Shown piece by piece: positions 38,939 to 49,975 of a DNA stretch of 64,000 nt. The position numbers and the translations under genes were made by a program. A model generated the notes under the pieces. That model saw nothing but the letters and a program-made list of their open reading frames with translations, was not told where the DNA came from and searched no databases. Each line of letters starts with the position of its first letter. Positions within the stretch are counted from its first letter, which is position 1. This DNA is from Isochrysis galbana (Eukaryota; Haptophyta; Isochrysidales; Isochrysidaceae): the NCBI GenBank assembly GCA_018136815.1, contig CM030933.1, positions 7,169,137-7,233,136 of the forward strand, written 5' to 3'.

Positions 38939-41900
38939 CTACACCACAGCGCGGTCGGCGGCCCAATTCTTGTTCAACCCATCCACCGGGACAGGCCAGA
39001 ACTCTTCGTTAACACTATCAACACGAAGGGTCTTCGGTGCAACACGCTGGGCAAAGATATGAGTAGAGAGGCGCCGACGCGACTCGCCGCCGTTGACCAC
39101 GTAGCGGTCGAAGAAAGCAATTACGCCCTCACGCGTGACGCGGCGCATGCGCTTTGCGTTGCGCCATGGCCGGCCAAAATCATAGCGCTGAGCTGCGCAC
39201 TCGAGCCACAGGCGTGAGGCTTGCCCATCGGCGCGCTGGTCTACGTCGGCCATCTCTGCAGCGAGCGCATCGCGATATGTTGCAATCTCTTCGTCGGAGA
39301 TTAGGCTGAGCGTCCCCCGAAACAAACGAAGGAAGGCCTCGAGCCGAGCCTCTAGCTCGGGGGGCGTTTTGACAGACGATTGCACAATAAAGACGAGGGC
39401 GCGCACACCTTGGGCCTCGGTGACGCCACACTGTACAATGTACCCCAGCTGCTGCCTAGTGCGAAGCTCTGAGTAGATTGCCTTATCGAGCATTTGCGAT
39501 AGCAGCAATAAGTAGAGCCAATCGTCATCCTTATCCGGGCCCACCTGAGTAGCAAGCGGAAGAGGCACCGCGACCTGACCCAAAGACTGCAAGGACGCCG
39601 TGCAGTAACACAAACCCGGCCCTCATGCTGTAAAAAGGGATACAGGCGTGGCGCACAAGCAAGTGTTTGCTTGCCTGTAGATACATCTCCAAAGCAGAGT
39701 TGGCCTCATCGGGGTTGCCCGCAATCCACTGCTGAGTCGTGCCTCCCAACGGCAAGACACGCACAGGCCGCTGGGGAACGCGCTCGTGAGCGAGTGGCGT
39801 GGTCGGAAGCACCTCGTTGAGCTGGCGCACCATTGTTGTCGCCTCATCCTCGCGCAGATTGCCTGCGATGAGCGACTCGAATTCCGCCTCACGAAGCAAC
39901 CCACTTTGCACCGCCTGCACATCTGCTAATGTCATGCTTGCGGCCGCCTCCCTCAGCTGCTCATTGGTGTAACGGTGAGCTTGCACGGCCAGGTTGCGGT
40001 GGTAGGATGCCAACGTAATGGGCGCTCTCCTCATCGCGTCGCGCAGCTGACGGAGGGCGAGATCGAGCTTCCGGTCAAAAGCGGGTTGCGTCAGCTGAAA
40101 TGTGCGCACCGTTGAGGCCACCAAACGCGCGAGGTCAGGTAGGCGTTCATCATACCCGCCAAGCTAAGAAAGGAAAGTGGATGTGCACTCGTCGGGCGGG
40201 GGCGTTGCGCACACGGTGATCTCCCTCCAGCGTGACCCAACGACGGCGTTCCCTGCGCAATTCAAGTCGGGACGCGCATGCACCACGCATCACAAGCCCC
40301 CCTACCCGTGCACCTGGATTGTGAACGCCTCATAATTGACACCCGATTGCGCGACAAGACCGGCCTGTGCTGCCTCAAAGGTGGATTCCTGCAAGACCTC
40401 TGCAAGGAGCGCAGCGTAGAGTTCAGCTGCCACAGCAGCACGCGGGCTCGTGTAGAATTCGGGCGAACGCCACATAAAATAGGCGTACGCGCGCGGCCGA
40501 GCGAAAGTGCGATCCGGGAGGAAATGAACGCGCGCGGCAGGCGAGGAGATGATTAGCGACGGAGAGGGACTGGGCATGCCGGGCTGTCGAGGCATGGTAG
40601 TCGGGGACTTGATGGCAAGCTTGCGCGGGATGAAACGATTCGGGCGCGGAGGAGAAAGCTCGCTCAGGATGGGCGCCGCATTCCATGCCGCCATCTCGGC
40701 GTCAATGGCCTGCCGGCCGTAGCGAGTGCCGTAGATGGACTCGGTGAGCGTCGCCTTGGGTGCCAACTGTTGCGCTGATAGCTCGACCATCGCCTCTCGC
40801 GGCGTCATCCGTGAAAGCACGTACTTGAGGGCGGCGGGCCCGCCGTCGCCTAAGATGAGCGCGGGGCCGGTGATCCATTCCGACGGCGCGAAGAGCGGCA
40901 TCGCGCCCACGGCTGACGTCACGAACTGTTGTGGTTGCGACGGCTCGGCGTACTGGAAAGCGAGCGAAATCAAAGCCTTAGCATCATCGAACGCGTGTGC
41001 AGGAACACCGCGTTCCCGTAGCAGGCGCAGGTATGAGAAAAGGCGTGAGAGCACAGTACTCCACTCGGCAAGCCCCTTCTCGGTGAGTGAGAACGATATC
41101 GTCACCACAGCGAAGGCTCGCGTCTCCTCTTCCACCCCGACCTGTGGCCGAGTATAGGGGTGAGGCATATCGGTACAGAACAAGGTGCGGAGGCGTCCAT
41201 CTAAAGGGCGTGCACGAATCGTTGCTTCAGGCTGGAAAGTGGGCACCTAATAGCTAGCCGACAGTTTCTCTCATAGCAATGGAGGCGTGCCAGCTCAGCT
41301 AGCGATTTTCGACTCGCGCAATTGGCGTCGCGCCGGACTAAATCTAGGCCGGCGTCTCAAACCAGGATCCACGCCAGCACACATTCACCTCGATCGACGA
41401 CGCCAGGCCCTCTTTCTTCAGCAACGAGAGGAGCGACCCCTCAGCCCTAGAGCTGAGGAGCTGCGACAACACGTATTGCGGCTTGGACGCAAGCCACGTG
41501 TCGAAGTCCTCCACTGGGAAGCACCACGTGGCCGAGACAGAGCGCTGCTCTCGCACGGGCACGATAAGAGTCGCATACGGCGATGGTGCTAGTGGATTGC
41601 CCGATACACCGCCGTCGGGCTTGAGGGGAGGACCGAGCCCGTCGTACTTGGCGTGAGCGGGAGGCCCTCGACGTTCGGGTAGCCGCGAAAGCTCGGACAC
41701 CGCCAAGCCCTAAAATTTGCGCAGCATAGATGGAAGCACTATGAGCTTGACAGTCGATGCGGCTGTCGCAAGTGCCACAAGAGCTCGCAGGCCGCGCGGC
41801 ATACCTGCAGCTCATCCAAGCTCTGGGGCCCAACGATGGCGAAGGCCATTTGGTCGGCGCGGTAGTACTCGTTGTAAAAGTCGAGAAGCGCAGCGCGCGC

Positions 41901-42866
41901 ACCTCCGCCGCCATTTTTGAGCGTCGCCCGATTACCGGTGAAGAATGCATTGAAAGGGTGACCAGGAACGCCACGAGTCACCCGGAGAAGCTGTTGCTGC
42001 CGCCACCCATCGCTCTGAAGGTTCTTTGAGTGCTCTGAGTCTATTGCCGCGACCTCACGTGCTGTAGCCGATGCCGTGAATAGCGGCGCTGCGAAGAAGT
42101 CGGCAAAACGAGCGAGGGCTCCGGGCATCGCGCTGCCGCCAACGTCGAAGAAGTAGACGGTCTCTTCAGAATCCGTGAAAGCGTTGTTTGACCCGCCGTT
42201 GGCCTGAGTGCGCACACATGGGCGTGCTATTTACAGGCATACATGTGTGCAGTCAAAGTGAAGGCCAGCAGCACAATACGATGAGCGTTGCATGTGGCCC
42301 ATCTCCGTGGGCGCACCGAAATATAATTCTCGAACTCTCCCTCTGTTGGGTAGGACGATGTGCCGAGAAAGAGCATGTGCTCACAAAAGTGAGCGAGGCC
42401 CGGCCATTCCGGAGGATTGCTCATCGAACCGACCTGCAAATCATGAGGCGGTCGCAGCTCAGCAAACAATAACCTGCGTGAGAACCTCCGATGCATGGAT
42501 GGAATGGGGTCCGGCACTGTGCACTACAAGCAAAGACACCTCAACATTCATCGCAGCTGCCGCTCTTCCCGCCGCGGGGTCCGAGGCAAGCAGCACGCGC
42601 ATGCCATTCTTGAGAATGAGCGCTCGGTACGACCGGCGATCAAGAGCAGCGCTCGCAACTTCGAAGCTCTCAAACCTGCTCTGTGCGATGAGAGCGGGTG
42701 CGAGCTGCGGGAGCAGAAGTGCGGCGGCGCTGTGCGCAAGCAGTACGCGTCTTGAGACCGCGCTTGTGGCAGGAGGGAGGAAGGAGGAGAGTTGAGCAAC
42801 TGGCGGTGAAGGCAGCGCTCGGCAGAGGTGAAGAGAGAAGCATAGGAGGAGGAGGCGCGAGATCAT
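38939..42866 (-). CDS. IDE: Insulysin-type M16 metalloprotease (seven exons)
   Basis: Exons on the minus strand: 42540-42866, 42317-42433, 41805-42203, about 41363-41709, 40314-41141, 39675-40163 and 38939-39574, giving about 1045 residues, the normal size. Exon 2 carries the inverted zinc motif in GLAHFCEHMLFLGTSSYP (HxxEH). Exon 3 has NGGSNNAFTDSEETVYFFDV and the third ligand in DSEHSKN. Later blocks match insulysin: YDERLPDLARLV, and ELRTRQQLGYIVQCGV near the C-terminal half. The exon 6 donor is GC (CTACAG|GCAAGC); others are GT. The exon 4/5 junction phases do not match exactly as read, so one of those edges is uncertain. The N-terminus looks targeted: a signal-peptide-like MISRLLLLCFSLHLCRA, then SRRVLLAHSAAALLLPQLAPALIA. 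Insulysins degrade short peptides inside a closed chamber. Confidence 0.9.
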
Positions 42867-43154
42867 GCGCGCGCGCGGTAGCTCTGTTGCGGTTCGATCG
42901 TGGCTCGTGCGCACGGGAGTAGTCGGAGAACGGCAGAGAAAGAGAGGGAGGGAGGGTGGGAGGAAAAGAGCTGCGGCCGATCGCCGACGCCGACGGGAGA
43001 GAGGGAGGGAGGGAGGGAAGGAGGGAGGGAGAGACGGAGAAGAGGGGGGTGAGAGAGACATAATGAAGTAGAGCAAGAGAGAGGGAGAGAGAGAGAGGGA
43101 GAGAGAGAGAGAGAGAGGGAGAGAGAGAGAGAGAGAGAGGGGGGGAGAGAGAGA

Positions 43155-43207
<53 letters not shown>

Positions 43208-43260
43208 AGGGAGGGAGAGGGAGAGGGAGAGACAGAGAGACAGAGAGAGAGAGAGAGAGG

Positions 43261-43293
<33 letters not shown>

Positions 43294-43294
43294 G

Positions 43295-43353
<59 letters not shown>

Positions 43354-43462
43354 GGGAGAGAGAGAGAGAGGGGGGGGGAGAGAGAGAGAGAGAGAGGGAG
43401 AGAGGGAGAGAGGGAGAGAGAGAGGGAGAGAGGGAGAGAGGGAGAGAGGGAGAGAGAGAGGG

Positions 43463-43494
<32 letters not shown>

Positions 43495-43966
43495 AGGGAG
43501 AGGGAGGGAGGGAGGGAGAGAGAGGGAGGGAGAGAGAGAGGCGAGAGACGATCGCGCGCAGTAGGGGGGAGGGAAGGCAGCAGTAGTAGGCCCGAAAAGG
43601 AGGGGGCATTTCCTGGGAGAATTCCCCCCACCACCCCCCGCCCCTCTCAGAGTTCACAAGTAGAGTAGAGAGAGTCGATGTACATCTTATAATTGAAGGA
43701 GAGAGAGAGAGAGAGAGAGAAAGAGTGAGAAAGAGATGTGTGTAGAGAACATCTTCAATCCGCCGCCGCCGCCTTGAGCTTCCAGCGCGCGGTTTCCCGC
43801 ACCCCACTTCCCCACGCACTCTCCTCCCCAATCCACCCTACGACCCTGCCAGACCCACACAGAGCCCACCCAGATCCACCTACCTACGAGAATTTCGAGT
43901 TTTCAGCTGTAGCAATAGTCTTCTTGTTCTTGCGTTGCGCGCAAGGCCGGCTGGACTGCCTCCCTT
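42867..43966. repeat. Divergent promoter region filled by GA/GGGA repeats
   Basis: About 42930-43550 is almost pure purine on the plus strand: GAGAGA, GGGA and G8-11 blocks, CT-rich on the protease coding strand. A further GA run lies at 43698-43736. The region separates two divergent genes, 38939-42866 (minus) and 43967-45073 (plus). Long ORFs through it are repeat artefacts. Confidence 0.9.
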
Positions 43967-45073
43967 ATGCTCGCCACCTCAGCTTCCGACTTCCGGCAGA
44001 AGGGGACGTCCCTCAAGCTGACTATCCACGTCTTCTGCGCGTTCATTCTCTTCTATGGCTCGCTCCTCTTCTTCATGGGCGATGACGCTTTCTTCAATCA
44101 GGATAATATTCCGAATTCGGAGATACTGAAAGAGGAGATGCAGGCGACCACGACAATACACATTATTGGAGGCTCACTCATGGCAATGGCTTTCGCCGGC
44201 TCGATTGCTGCGTGGCTTTCGCACGAGCGCTATCTCACATTCCTTGTGCTCGTCTGCCTCGCTGCCGCACAGGGCTTTCTCGGCCATCTCACACGCGATC
44301 ATGCGAGATCATGGAATGATGGCATGGTGACTGGCAGGGCGATTGGCTTCGCAGGGGGTGAGAAAGACTCCCTCGACGACTGGCATCGCATCAAAGAAGC
44401 CTTCGAGGACGACTGGGTATTGTGCGGAGGTGGGGCCTACAATGCCAGCCGCGTGCTGGAGATGCTTGAGGCTCAGACGAGCCCAACGTACAGGCATCAC
44501 GTAGAGAGAGGATGGGTGCGGCACAAGGTGCCGAGGCAGGTTGATGGTACACCTGCATCACGCTTGCCTGACCAGTATGCTCTCTTCTGCCCACAGCAAG
44601 CGAGGACCGCGTCTTTGGAGGCTGATGACGCTAATGCTGCATCGGCAGAAAATTCATTTGATGATTTACGCGGCAGGGTCTGGCTCAATGATATCAACGG
44701 GCGTGTCGCGCAATTTGCGCTCCTCGTAAATTCGTTTTGCCTGAGTGGCCTTGGTTCAACTAACCCATGGGACGCCGTTGATCCGACATGTTACAATTCC
44801 TCATGGTGGGACGCTTATGCGTCCGCCGCTCCCCCAGCATCGGTGGAGGACTTAATGCTTGGCCCGCCGGAAATTTCAATGAACGCAAAGCTGCTTTTTT
44901 GCTTGTGCGAGTTGAGCGACGATTACGTCTCAATCCTACGCGAGGCAGATGGAGCTCTTGGCCACCTTGCCTATACTTTTTACTCTTTAACTTGGGTCCC
45001 AATCTTAATCTTGTTTTGGTTTTCCTTGTGCTCGCAGGATCGAGATGAATATTTCGATCCAGACCTCTTGTGA
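43967..45073 (+). CDS. Four-TM membrane protein with large loop (tetraspanin-like layout)
   Basis: 368 residues from ATG 43967, no intron seen. Hydrophobic segments lie at about 18-38, 63-84, 88-108 and 335-357. About 225 residues between TM3 and TM4 form a polar loop with several Cys (LCGGG near 152, LFCPQQ, SFCLSG, PTCYN) and possible N-glycosylation sites (YNAS, YNSS). The 4-TM layout with a Cys-containing loop before TM4 resembles tetraspanins, but the CCG motif is not present and the loop is long, so membership is uncertain. The C-terminus is short and acidic (DRDEYFDPDLL). It shares a divergent promoter region with the insulysin-like gene. Role unknown. Confidence 0.6.
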   Translation: MLATSASDFRQKGTSLKLTIHVFCAFILFYGSLLFFMGDDAFFNQDNIPNSEILKEEMQATTTIHIIGGSLMAMAFAGSIAAWLSHERYLTFLVLVCLAAAQGFLGHLTRDHARSWNDGMVTGRAIGFAGGEKDSLDDWHRIKEAFEDDWVLCGGGAYNASRVLEMLEAQTSPTYRHHVERGWVRHKVPRQVDGTPASRLPDQYALFCPQQARTASLEADDANAASAENSFDDLRGRVWLNDINGRVAQFALLVNSFCLSGLGSTNPWDAVDPTCYNSSWWDAYASAAPPASVEDLMLGPPEISMNAKLLFCLCELSDDYVSILREADGALGHLAYTFYSLTWVPILILFWFSLCSQDRDEYFDPDLL

Positions 45074-45479
45074 TTGGCTAAGGCAGAATTTTAGCATCGC
45101 AGATAGGACATAAGAACAGCCAATCTCCCATGTATGTGTATGTGAGCTGATGCTATGGACTAGCTGAGGCGACTACCTGCCTGTATTCTGACATCTCGTC
45201 GCGACACCCCCACCATTGGACGGGGGGGGGGCTTGCGAAATAGTGCGGTGGGAATCCTCGATCCTCGACTTGTGCAAAAGCAAAAGCATTCGTTCGCTGG
45301 CCGCCGCTCCATCCGGTACAATGTTACAATGTGAATTCTAGGGCCCCAACGCCAACGTGCTACACGCTACAGCGCTACGGCATGTAAATGGCTTTCTAGG
45401 GAAAACTATTGTTCTAGTTTGACCTAAGAGGGTGCAACTTGCAACTAGAGGACCCCTTTGCTTTTGCTTTTTACTCACC

Positions 45480-45660
45480 TCACTTATTTTTTTACACCTT
45501 ATACAATTCTACCCCTCAACTTTGCCTCATTGGCCGTATCACCACCCCCAAAAATGTGTCCCTAGATGCAAAGATGCAAACGTTTCTATGGGTCCAATGG
45601 TTGCAGACGGCATCGTAGCGAGAATTTGCTCGCCTTGTTTGTCACGGGACGAGGGGGTCG
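45480..45660 (+). repeat. Dispersed repeat, inverted partner of 37755-37870
   Basis: TACACCTTATACAATT, CCCAAAAATGTGTCCCTA, TATGGGTCCAATGGTTGCAG and TCACGGGACGAGGGGG are shared in reverse orientation with 37755-37870. Confidence 0.7.
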
Positions 45661-45954
45661 GCTGCGCGGGTTGATCGCCGATAAATAATAAAGGAGTCAT
45701 TCTCATTCATGCTTGTCATCGTGTCATCGTGCTATTATAATAATATTATCTACGCTATTTCTAGGCGGAAAGTATTGCATAATGCATCACTTTGGATGTC
45801 GTCACAAGTTTTACCCGAAACCCTACAAAGTACAAAGTCTTTCCTCATCTTGAGATAGTCGCGAACAACTTCGAATCAATTGAAAGAGAGTTTCTTGGCA
45901 GTGAGTACAAAACTAATGATTTGCCAGAAGAGTACCAACTACTTTTATAAGTAG

Positions 45955-46070
45955 GAGGCCAGTGGGGGCCTCGCGCCCCCCTCTTTCCATCGCAGACACC
46001 CCCTGGGTGGGCCTGCACACTCAACCTCAGCCCCTGCCCGCTGGCAGGGGCTGAGCTGAGGTGTCGTTCC
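45955..46070 (+). repeat. GGGTGGGCCTGCACACTCA dispersed repeat, copy 2
   Basis: Matches 55775-55850 closely (AGACACCCC.TGGGTGGGCCT, then GGCAGGGGCTGAGCTGA) and 19508-19630 loosely. Confidence 0.7.
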
Positions 46071-46179
46071 GTCAATCATGGGACATCAATCGAATGGAGC
46101 CATCAAATGTCCATAGTTATTTATACAACAATATTCAATATTCACACAAGTTGACCCATTCTCGATACACGCAGCGAGC

Positions 46180-46184
46180 GGATC
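46180..46184. repeat. Target-site duplication of the small LTR element, left
   Basis: GGATC, repeated directly after the right LTR at 47896-47900. Confidence 0.8.
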
Positions 46185-47007
46185 TGTGGAAATCAAAGCC
46201 GCAGCTTGGATTGTAACGAGATGAACGAGATGTAACGAGATGGCCTGATGGCCCGACGACGAGATGAACGAGATGGCCTTGATGGCCCGACGAGATGAAC
46301 GAGATGGCCTTGATGGCCCGACGAGATGAACGAGATTTTCGGGTAACGGAACTGGACGAGGAGTTTCCCCACTAAGCTTGGTCGTAATGCGGTGAAACCG
46401 TTTTAGAGACAAGCGGGAAACCGGGGCGGAAGGAACTGGCAAGGAAGTCGGCAGGAAGGCAGAGGAAATGTCTTGGCAAGGCGACGGAGGCAGGATTTTA
46501 ACGGTAGCCGGAATTTTTAACAGTAGGAAGAGGCAGGAATTTTTAACAGTAGGAAGAGGCAGGATTTCTAACGGTAGACGGAGTGCGGAATTTAACGGTA
46601 GACGAAGAGCGTGGAATTTAACTGTAGAAGAAGAGCGGAGAGGAGAAGGAGCGGGGCTCGAACTGCAGAGCGCTCCGTCCGGACTCGAACTCGCGACCCA
46701 GAGCAAAAGGTTGGTGGAGGCGGTGGGTTGAACCACTATGCCACGTGAGAGTTTACGTAGCCATAGGGCTACTCCGTCCGGACTCGAACTCGCGACCCAG
46801 AGCAAAAGGTTGGTGGAGGCGTTGGGTTGAACCACTATGCCACGTGAGAGTTTACGTAGCCATAGGGCCGAGGGGAAGGGCTGAGAACCGCCCTATATAC
46901 TCTGGGTTTTTTTTTCTTCTTTTTCACTTTTCTTCTTCTTTCTTCCTCTGTTCTTTTTACTGTTTACTGTTATTTCTTTTTGCCTCTGAGACATCGCGAA
47001 TGCGACA
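46185..47007 (-). repeat. 3' LTR of the small element (823 bp)
   Basis: TG...CA ends; contains tRNA-like modules on the minus strand at about 46674-46868. Confidence 0.9.
46674..46868 (-). other. Two tandem tRNA-like Pol III promoter modules in the left LTR
   Basis: A ~97-bp unit occurs twice in tandem. On the minus strand each has TGGCATAGTGG (fits the A-box consensus) and, about 50 nt later, GAGTTCGAGTCC (B-box-like, one mismatch), the spacing of a tRNA. In unit 1 the A-box is 46733-46743 and the B-box 46681-46692. The T-arm stem does not pair well, so this is a tRNA-derived relic, not a functional tRNA. Confidence 0.6.
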
Positions 47008-47072
47008 CCCCCCGACTTAATCACGAGCGTCCTCGCGAGCCTTCTGCAAGCGGAATCCTTATGTCTCTAAAT

Positions 47073-47895
47073 TGTGGAAATCAAAGCCGCAGCTTGGATT
47101 GTAACGAGATGAACGAGATGTAACGAGATGGCCTGATGGCCCGACGACGAGATGAACGAGATGGCCTTGATGGCCCGACGAGATGAACGAGATGGCCTTG
47201 ATGGCCCGACGAGATGAACGAGATTTTCGGGTAACGGAACTGGACGAGGAGTTTCCCCACTAAGCTTGGTCGTAATGCGGTGAAACCGTTTTAGAGACAA
47301 GCGGGAAACCGGGGCGGAAGGAACTGGCAAGGAAGTCGGCAGGAAGGCAGAGGAAATGTCTTGGCAAGGCGACGGAGGCAGGATTTTAACGGTAGCCGGA
47401 ATTTTTAACAGTAGGAAGAGGCAGGAATTTTTAACAGTAGGAAGAGGCAGGATTTCTAACGGTAGACGGAGTGCGGAATTTAACGGTAGACGAAGAGCGT
47501 GGAATTTAACTGTAGAAGAAGAGCGGAGAGGAGAAGGAGCGGGGCTCGAACTGCAGAGCGCTCCGTCCGGACTCGAACTCGCGACCCAGAGCAAAAGGTT
47601 GGTGGAGGCGGTGGGTTGAACCACTATGCCACGTGAGAGTTTACGTAGCCATAGGGCTACTCCGTCCGGACTCGAACTCGCGACCCAGAGCAAAAGGTTG
47701 GTGGAGGCGGTGGGTTGAACCACTATGCCACGTGAGAGTTTACGTAGCCATAGGGCCGAGGGGAAGGGCTGAGAACCGCCCTATATACTCTGGGTTTTTT
47801 TTTCTTCTTTTTCACTTTTCTTCTTCTTTCTTCCTCTGTTCTTTTTACTGTTTACTGTTATTTCTTTTTGCCTCTGAGACATCGCGAATGCGACA
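47073..47895 (-). repeat. 5' LTR of the small element (823 bp)
   Basis: Offset 888 bp from the left LTR throughout. It carries the same pair of tRNA-like units (B-box of unit 1 at 47569-47580). Confidence 0.9.
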
Positions 47896-47900
47896 GGATC
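47896..47900. repeat. Target-site duplication of the small LTR element, right
   Basis: GGATC, matching 46180-46184. Confidence 0.8.
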
Positions 47901-47956
47901 GAGAGGAGCGTGGGAGAGGGGGTGGGGGTGGTGGAAAAGCGGAGAGAGACGAAGGG

Positions 47957-49270
47957 GAGCGCTACCGGAGGGCTCTGAGCCACTCCGTCGCGAGCGGCAC
48001 CGGCGGCTAGCGCGGCGCTTTGTCCCTCCTCCCCACCGGGAGTCGGGTGAATGAAATTCTGGACTGGGTCGGGCAACCCCATTTGGGTGTCTGGACGGGG
48101 AACGAACGGCGAACGAAGGGCTGTGGGGCGGCGAGGCGCTCCTAGCGGCCCTAGTGTGTTGGGTTTTGAGAGATTGTTAGACCTACAAAGAACTCTTCCC
48201 TCAGGGAGGGAGCCTAGGCTGCTAGAGTGCAGCGACGCAGCGAACAACGACGGACAAAGAGCCTGAGAACAACAGGTTACACCGACTCACGAACACACCG
48301 GAATCATTCACCCAAACAAAGCAAATTATGAAGCAACCGCGACCCCAAATCACCGATAACTCAAACACGTCGCGAGAGACGGAGAGAGAGAGCGAGAGAG
48401 AGAGAGACTCCGCAGCGACGGCCGGAGCGTGTCTCCGTTGTAACTTCCCCACGTAGCGGAGAGTCCGAAGGGGAGCGTCATGTCGCGCGACCACGGCGAT
48501 CACTTTGGATACAGATCGCAACGAGATGTTTTCACGACCGAATAAATCTTGCCGTTGAGCGTGAACCTTCTAGACGCTTCTAACGAACAACCCTGAGTAG
48601 CAACCAAGGGGAAGAAACACCAAAGGGGCCAAGGCTTGCATGTAGCTTGCATCAAGGGGAAAGATTGCCTCACCTAGGAAGCGAACCTACACCGATCTCC
48701 AAGGGGAGATGGCAAATTAAACCTCAAATCTCGAGCGGCTAGAGCAACCGACTCGCTCGCCAAAACCTTGACCGAGAAGAAAGAAGCAAGGACCTACAAG
48801 CCAAGGGTAGCGGACCTAGGGAATGTGAGAGGAAATTTCCGAACGCCAACGCCAAACGCCGAACGCGGGAAGGCAACGAAACCCTAACCAGGCCAAGCAG
48901 AACCTACGAAGAACAGGCCTGGACAACAACGAAAGTCAGCAGGTCCCAAGAAAGAACCGGAACCCAACAAGAAACAACAAGCCTTGCAAGAAGCTAAACA
49001 AGCCTTCACAAGGTAACTCGAGAGCCTGAGACAAGCGCGCAGCGAGTGACAGGCGACCTGGCTCCTTTGGGTCAAGATTACCCGAAAGGAGGAAACCTGG
49101 AATCTAGACCTGACAAACAGGCTAGAAGGAACGAAACAAGAACTCGAATTCTAGATCGCTAGGGACGAACCCTACCAACCTAGAAGTACCTGAGCTTCAC
49201 CGTGTGGCCGCACGGCGAAGGACCTGGAAATAAGAGCCTGGAAATCGCATCATCTAGGATGAATGCGACA
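47957..49270 (-). repeat. Element 2 3' LTR (9 bp short at its left end)
   Basis: Matches 53089-54402 over its length; the one difference I noticed is CTAGACCTGAC versus CTAGACTTGAC. It is followed on the right by the polypurine tract CCCCCCGACTTAAG. Confidence 0.9.
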
Positions 49271-49657
49271 CCCCCCGACTAAGATCGAGACGTCTCCCGA
49301 TGTCGAGCGGTGAACCTGGAAACAGAGACCTGGAACCTGGAACCTGAGCTGACCAGAGGTCAGAATCGGAACAAGAAGCAACGGAACATAGCGAGCGAAA
49401 CGTGGAGACAAGAACACCCTTTGGATCCAAAGCGAGCACGAAATCGGCGGCTTAACGCGGCGGCCTCTTTCGTACGCACTGCCCCACCCACTTCTCCCTT
49501 TTACAGGAGCTTTGCTCGGGTGTTGCGCCGGGTGTAGAGCGCAGGCAGCACGCGTTCAGCACCTCCATGATTCGCTCGGACGGAAACTTGAACTCGGAGC
49601 CCTAGCCGAGGCGTGGGGCTAGCCTAGAGGGACGGGTCCCTTACCCAAGACATGGGA

Positions 49658-49975
49658 TCAACGAGGATGGAGCCTGGATCGAGTGCGCGAAGACGGCGCA
49701 TCGAGAACGGGAGGAAGAGGAGTATCCCTGGCCGACGAAGAAGTTGCTTCCGGGGACTCAACATCTTCTGGACAAGTCTCCTCGACGGAGCGATCATAAT
49801 CATCAAGCAAATCAGAACAACGACGGAGCAACTCGGAACGAGGCTCCCAGGTGGCTTCTCGAAGAGAATAGCCACGCCACTTCACGAGGTACTCGGTAGA
49901 ATCGCCATGGCTACGACGATCGAGCAACTTCTCAACGATGTACTCGTCGTCAGCCAGCGGCTCTTCCGTTTACGA
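49658..49975 (-). pseudogene. Chromodomain remnant of element 2 pol
   Basis: In one frame: EEPLADDEYIVEKLLDRRSH, then EYLVKWRGYSLREATWEPRS and a Ser/Pro tail ending at 49658. This matches the C-terminal chromodomain of element 1 pol (YLVKWRGYPRSEATWE). It is not in the frame of the preceding gag/pol-linker ORF (a TAA and a frame change lie just upstream), so it is not joined to gag without a shift. Chromodomains of integrases guide insertion toward marked chromatin. Confidence 0.8.

Larger units (their letters stand above)
45074..46179. other. Intergenic region with two dispersed repeats
   Basis: 45400-45424 has an AAAACTATTGTTCTAGTTT stretch resembling cassette palindrome C but with no ATGGAG after it. 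45480-45660 is a dispersed repeat inverted relative to 37755-37870. 45955-46070 is the GGGTGGGCCTGCACACTCA repeat. No gene is seen. Confidence 0.55.
46185..47895 (-). mobile_element. Non-coding small LTR element (TRIM/LARD-like)
   Basis: Two 823-bp LTRs (46185-47007 and 47073-47895), identical as far as I compared them except one G/T (46822 region), enclose only 65 bp. The LTRs start TGTGGAAATC and end GCGAATGCGACA, with a 5-bp duplication GGATC on both sides. The 65 bp begin with CCCCCCGACTTAA, the polypurine tract shared with elements 1 and 2, directly right of the left LTR, so the element lies on the minus strand. There is no coding capacity. LTR ends GAATGCGACA are the same as those of element 2 (47957-54402), which suggests mobilisation by that family's enzymes. 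Confidence 0.9.

Noticed and set aside
42459-43831. Long Ser/Leu/Pro ORFs across the GA tract
   Set aside because: Translation of a (CT)n simple repeat; the real gene begins at ATG 42866.
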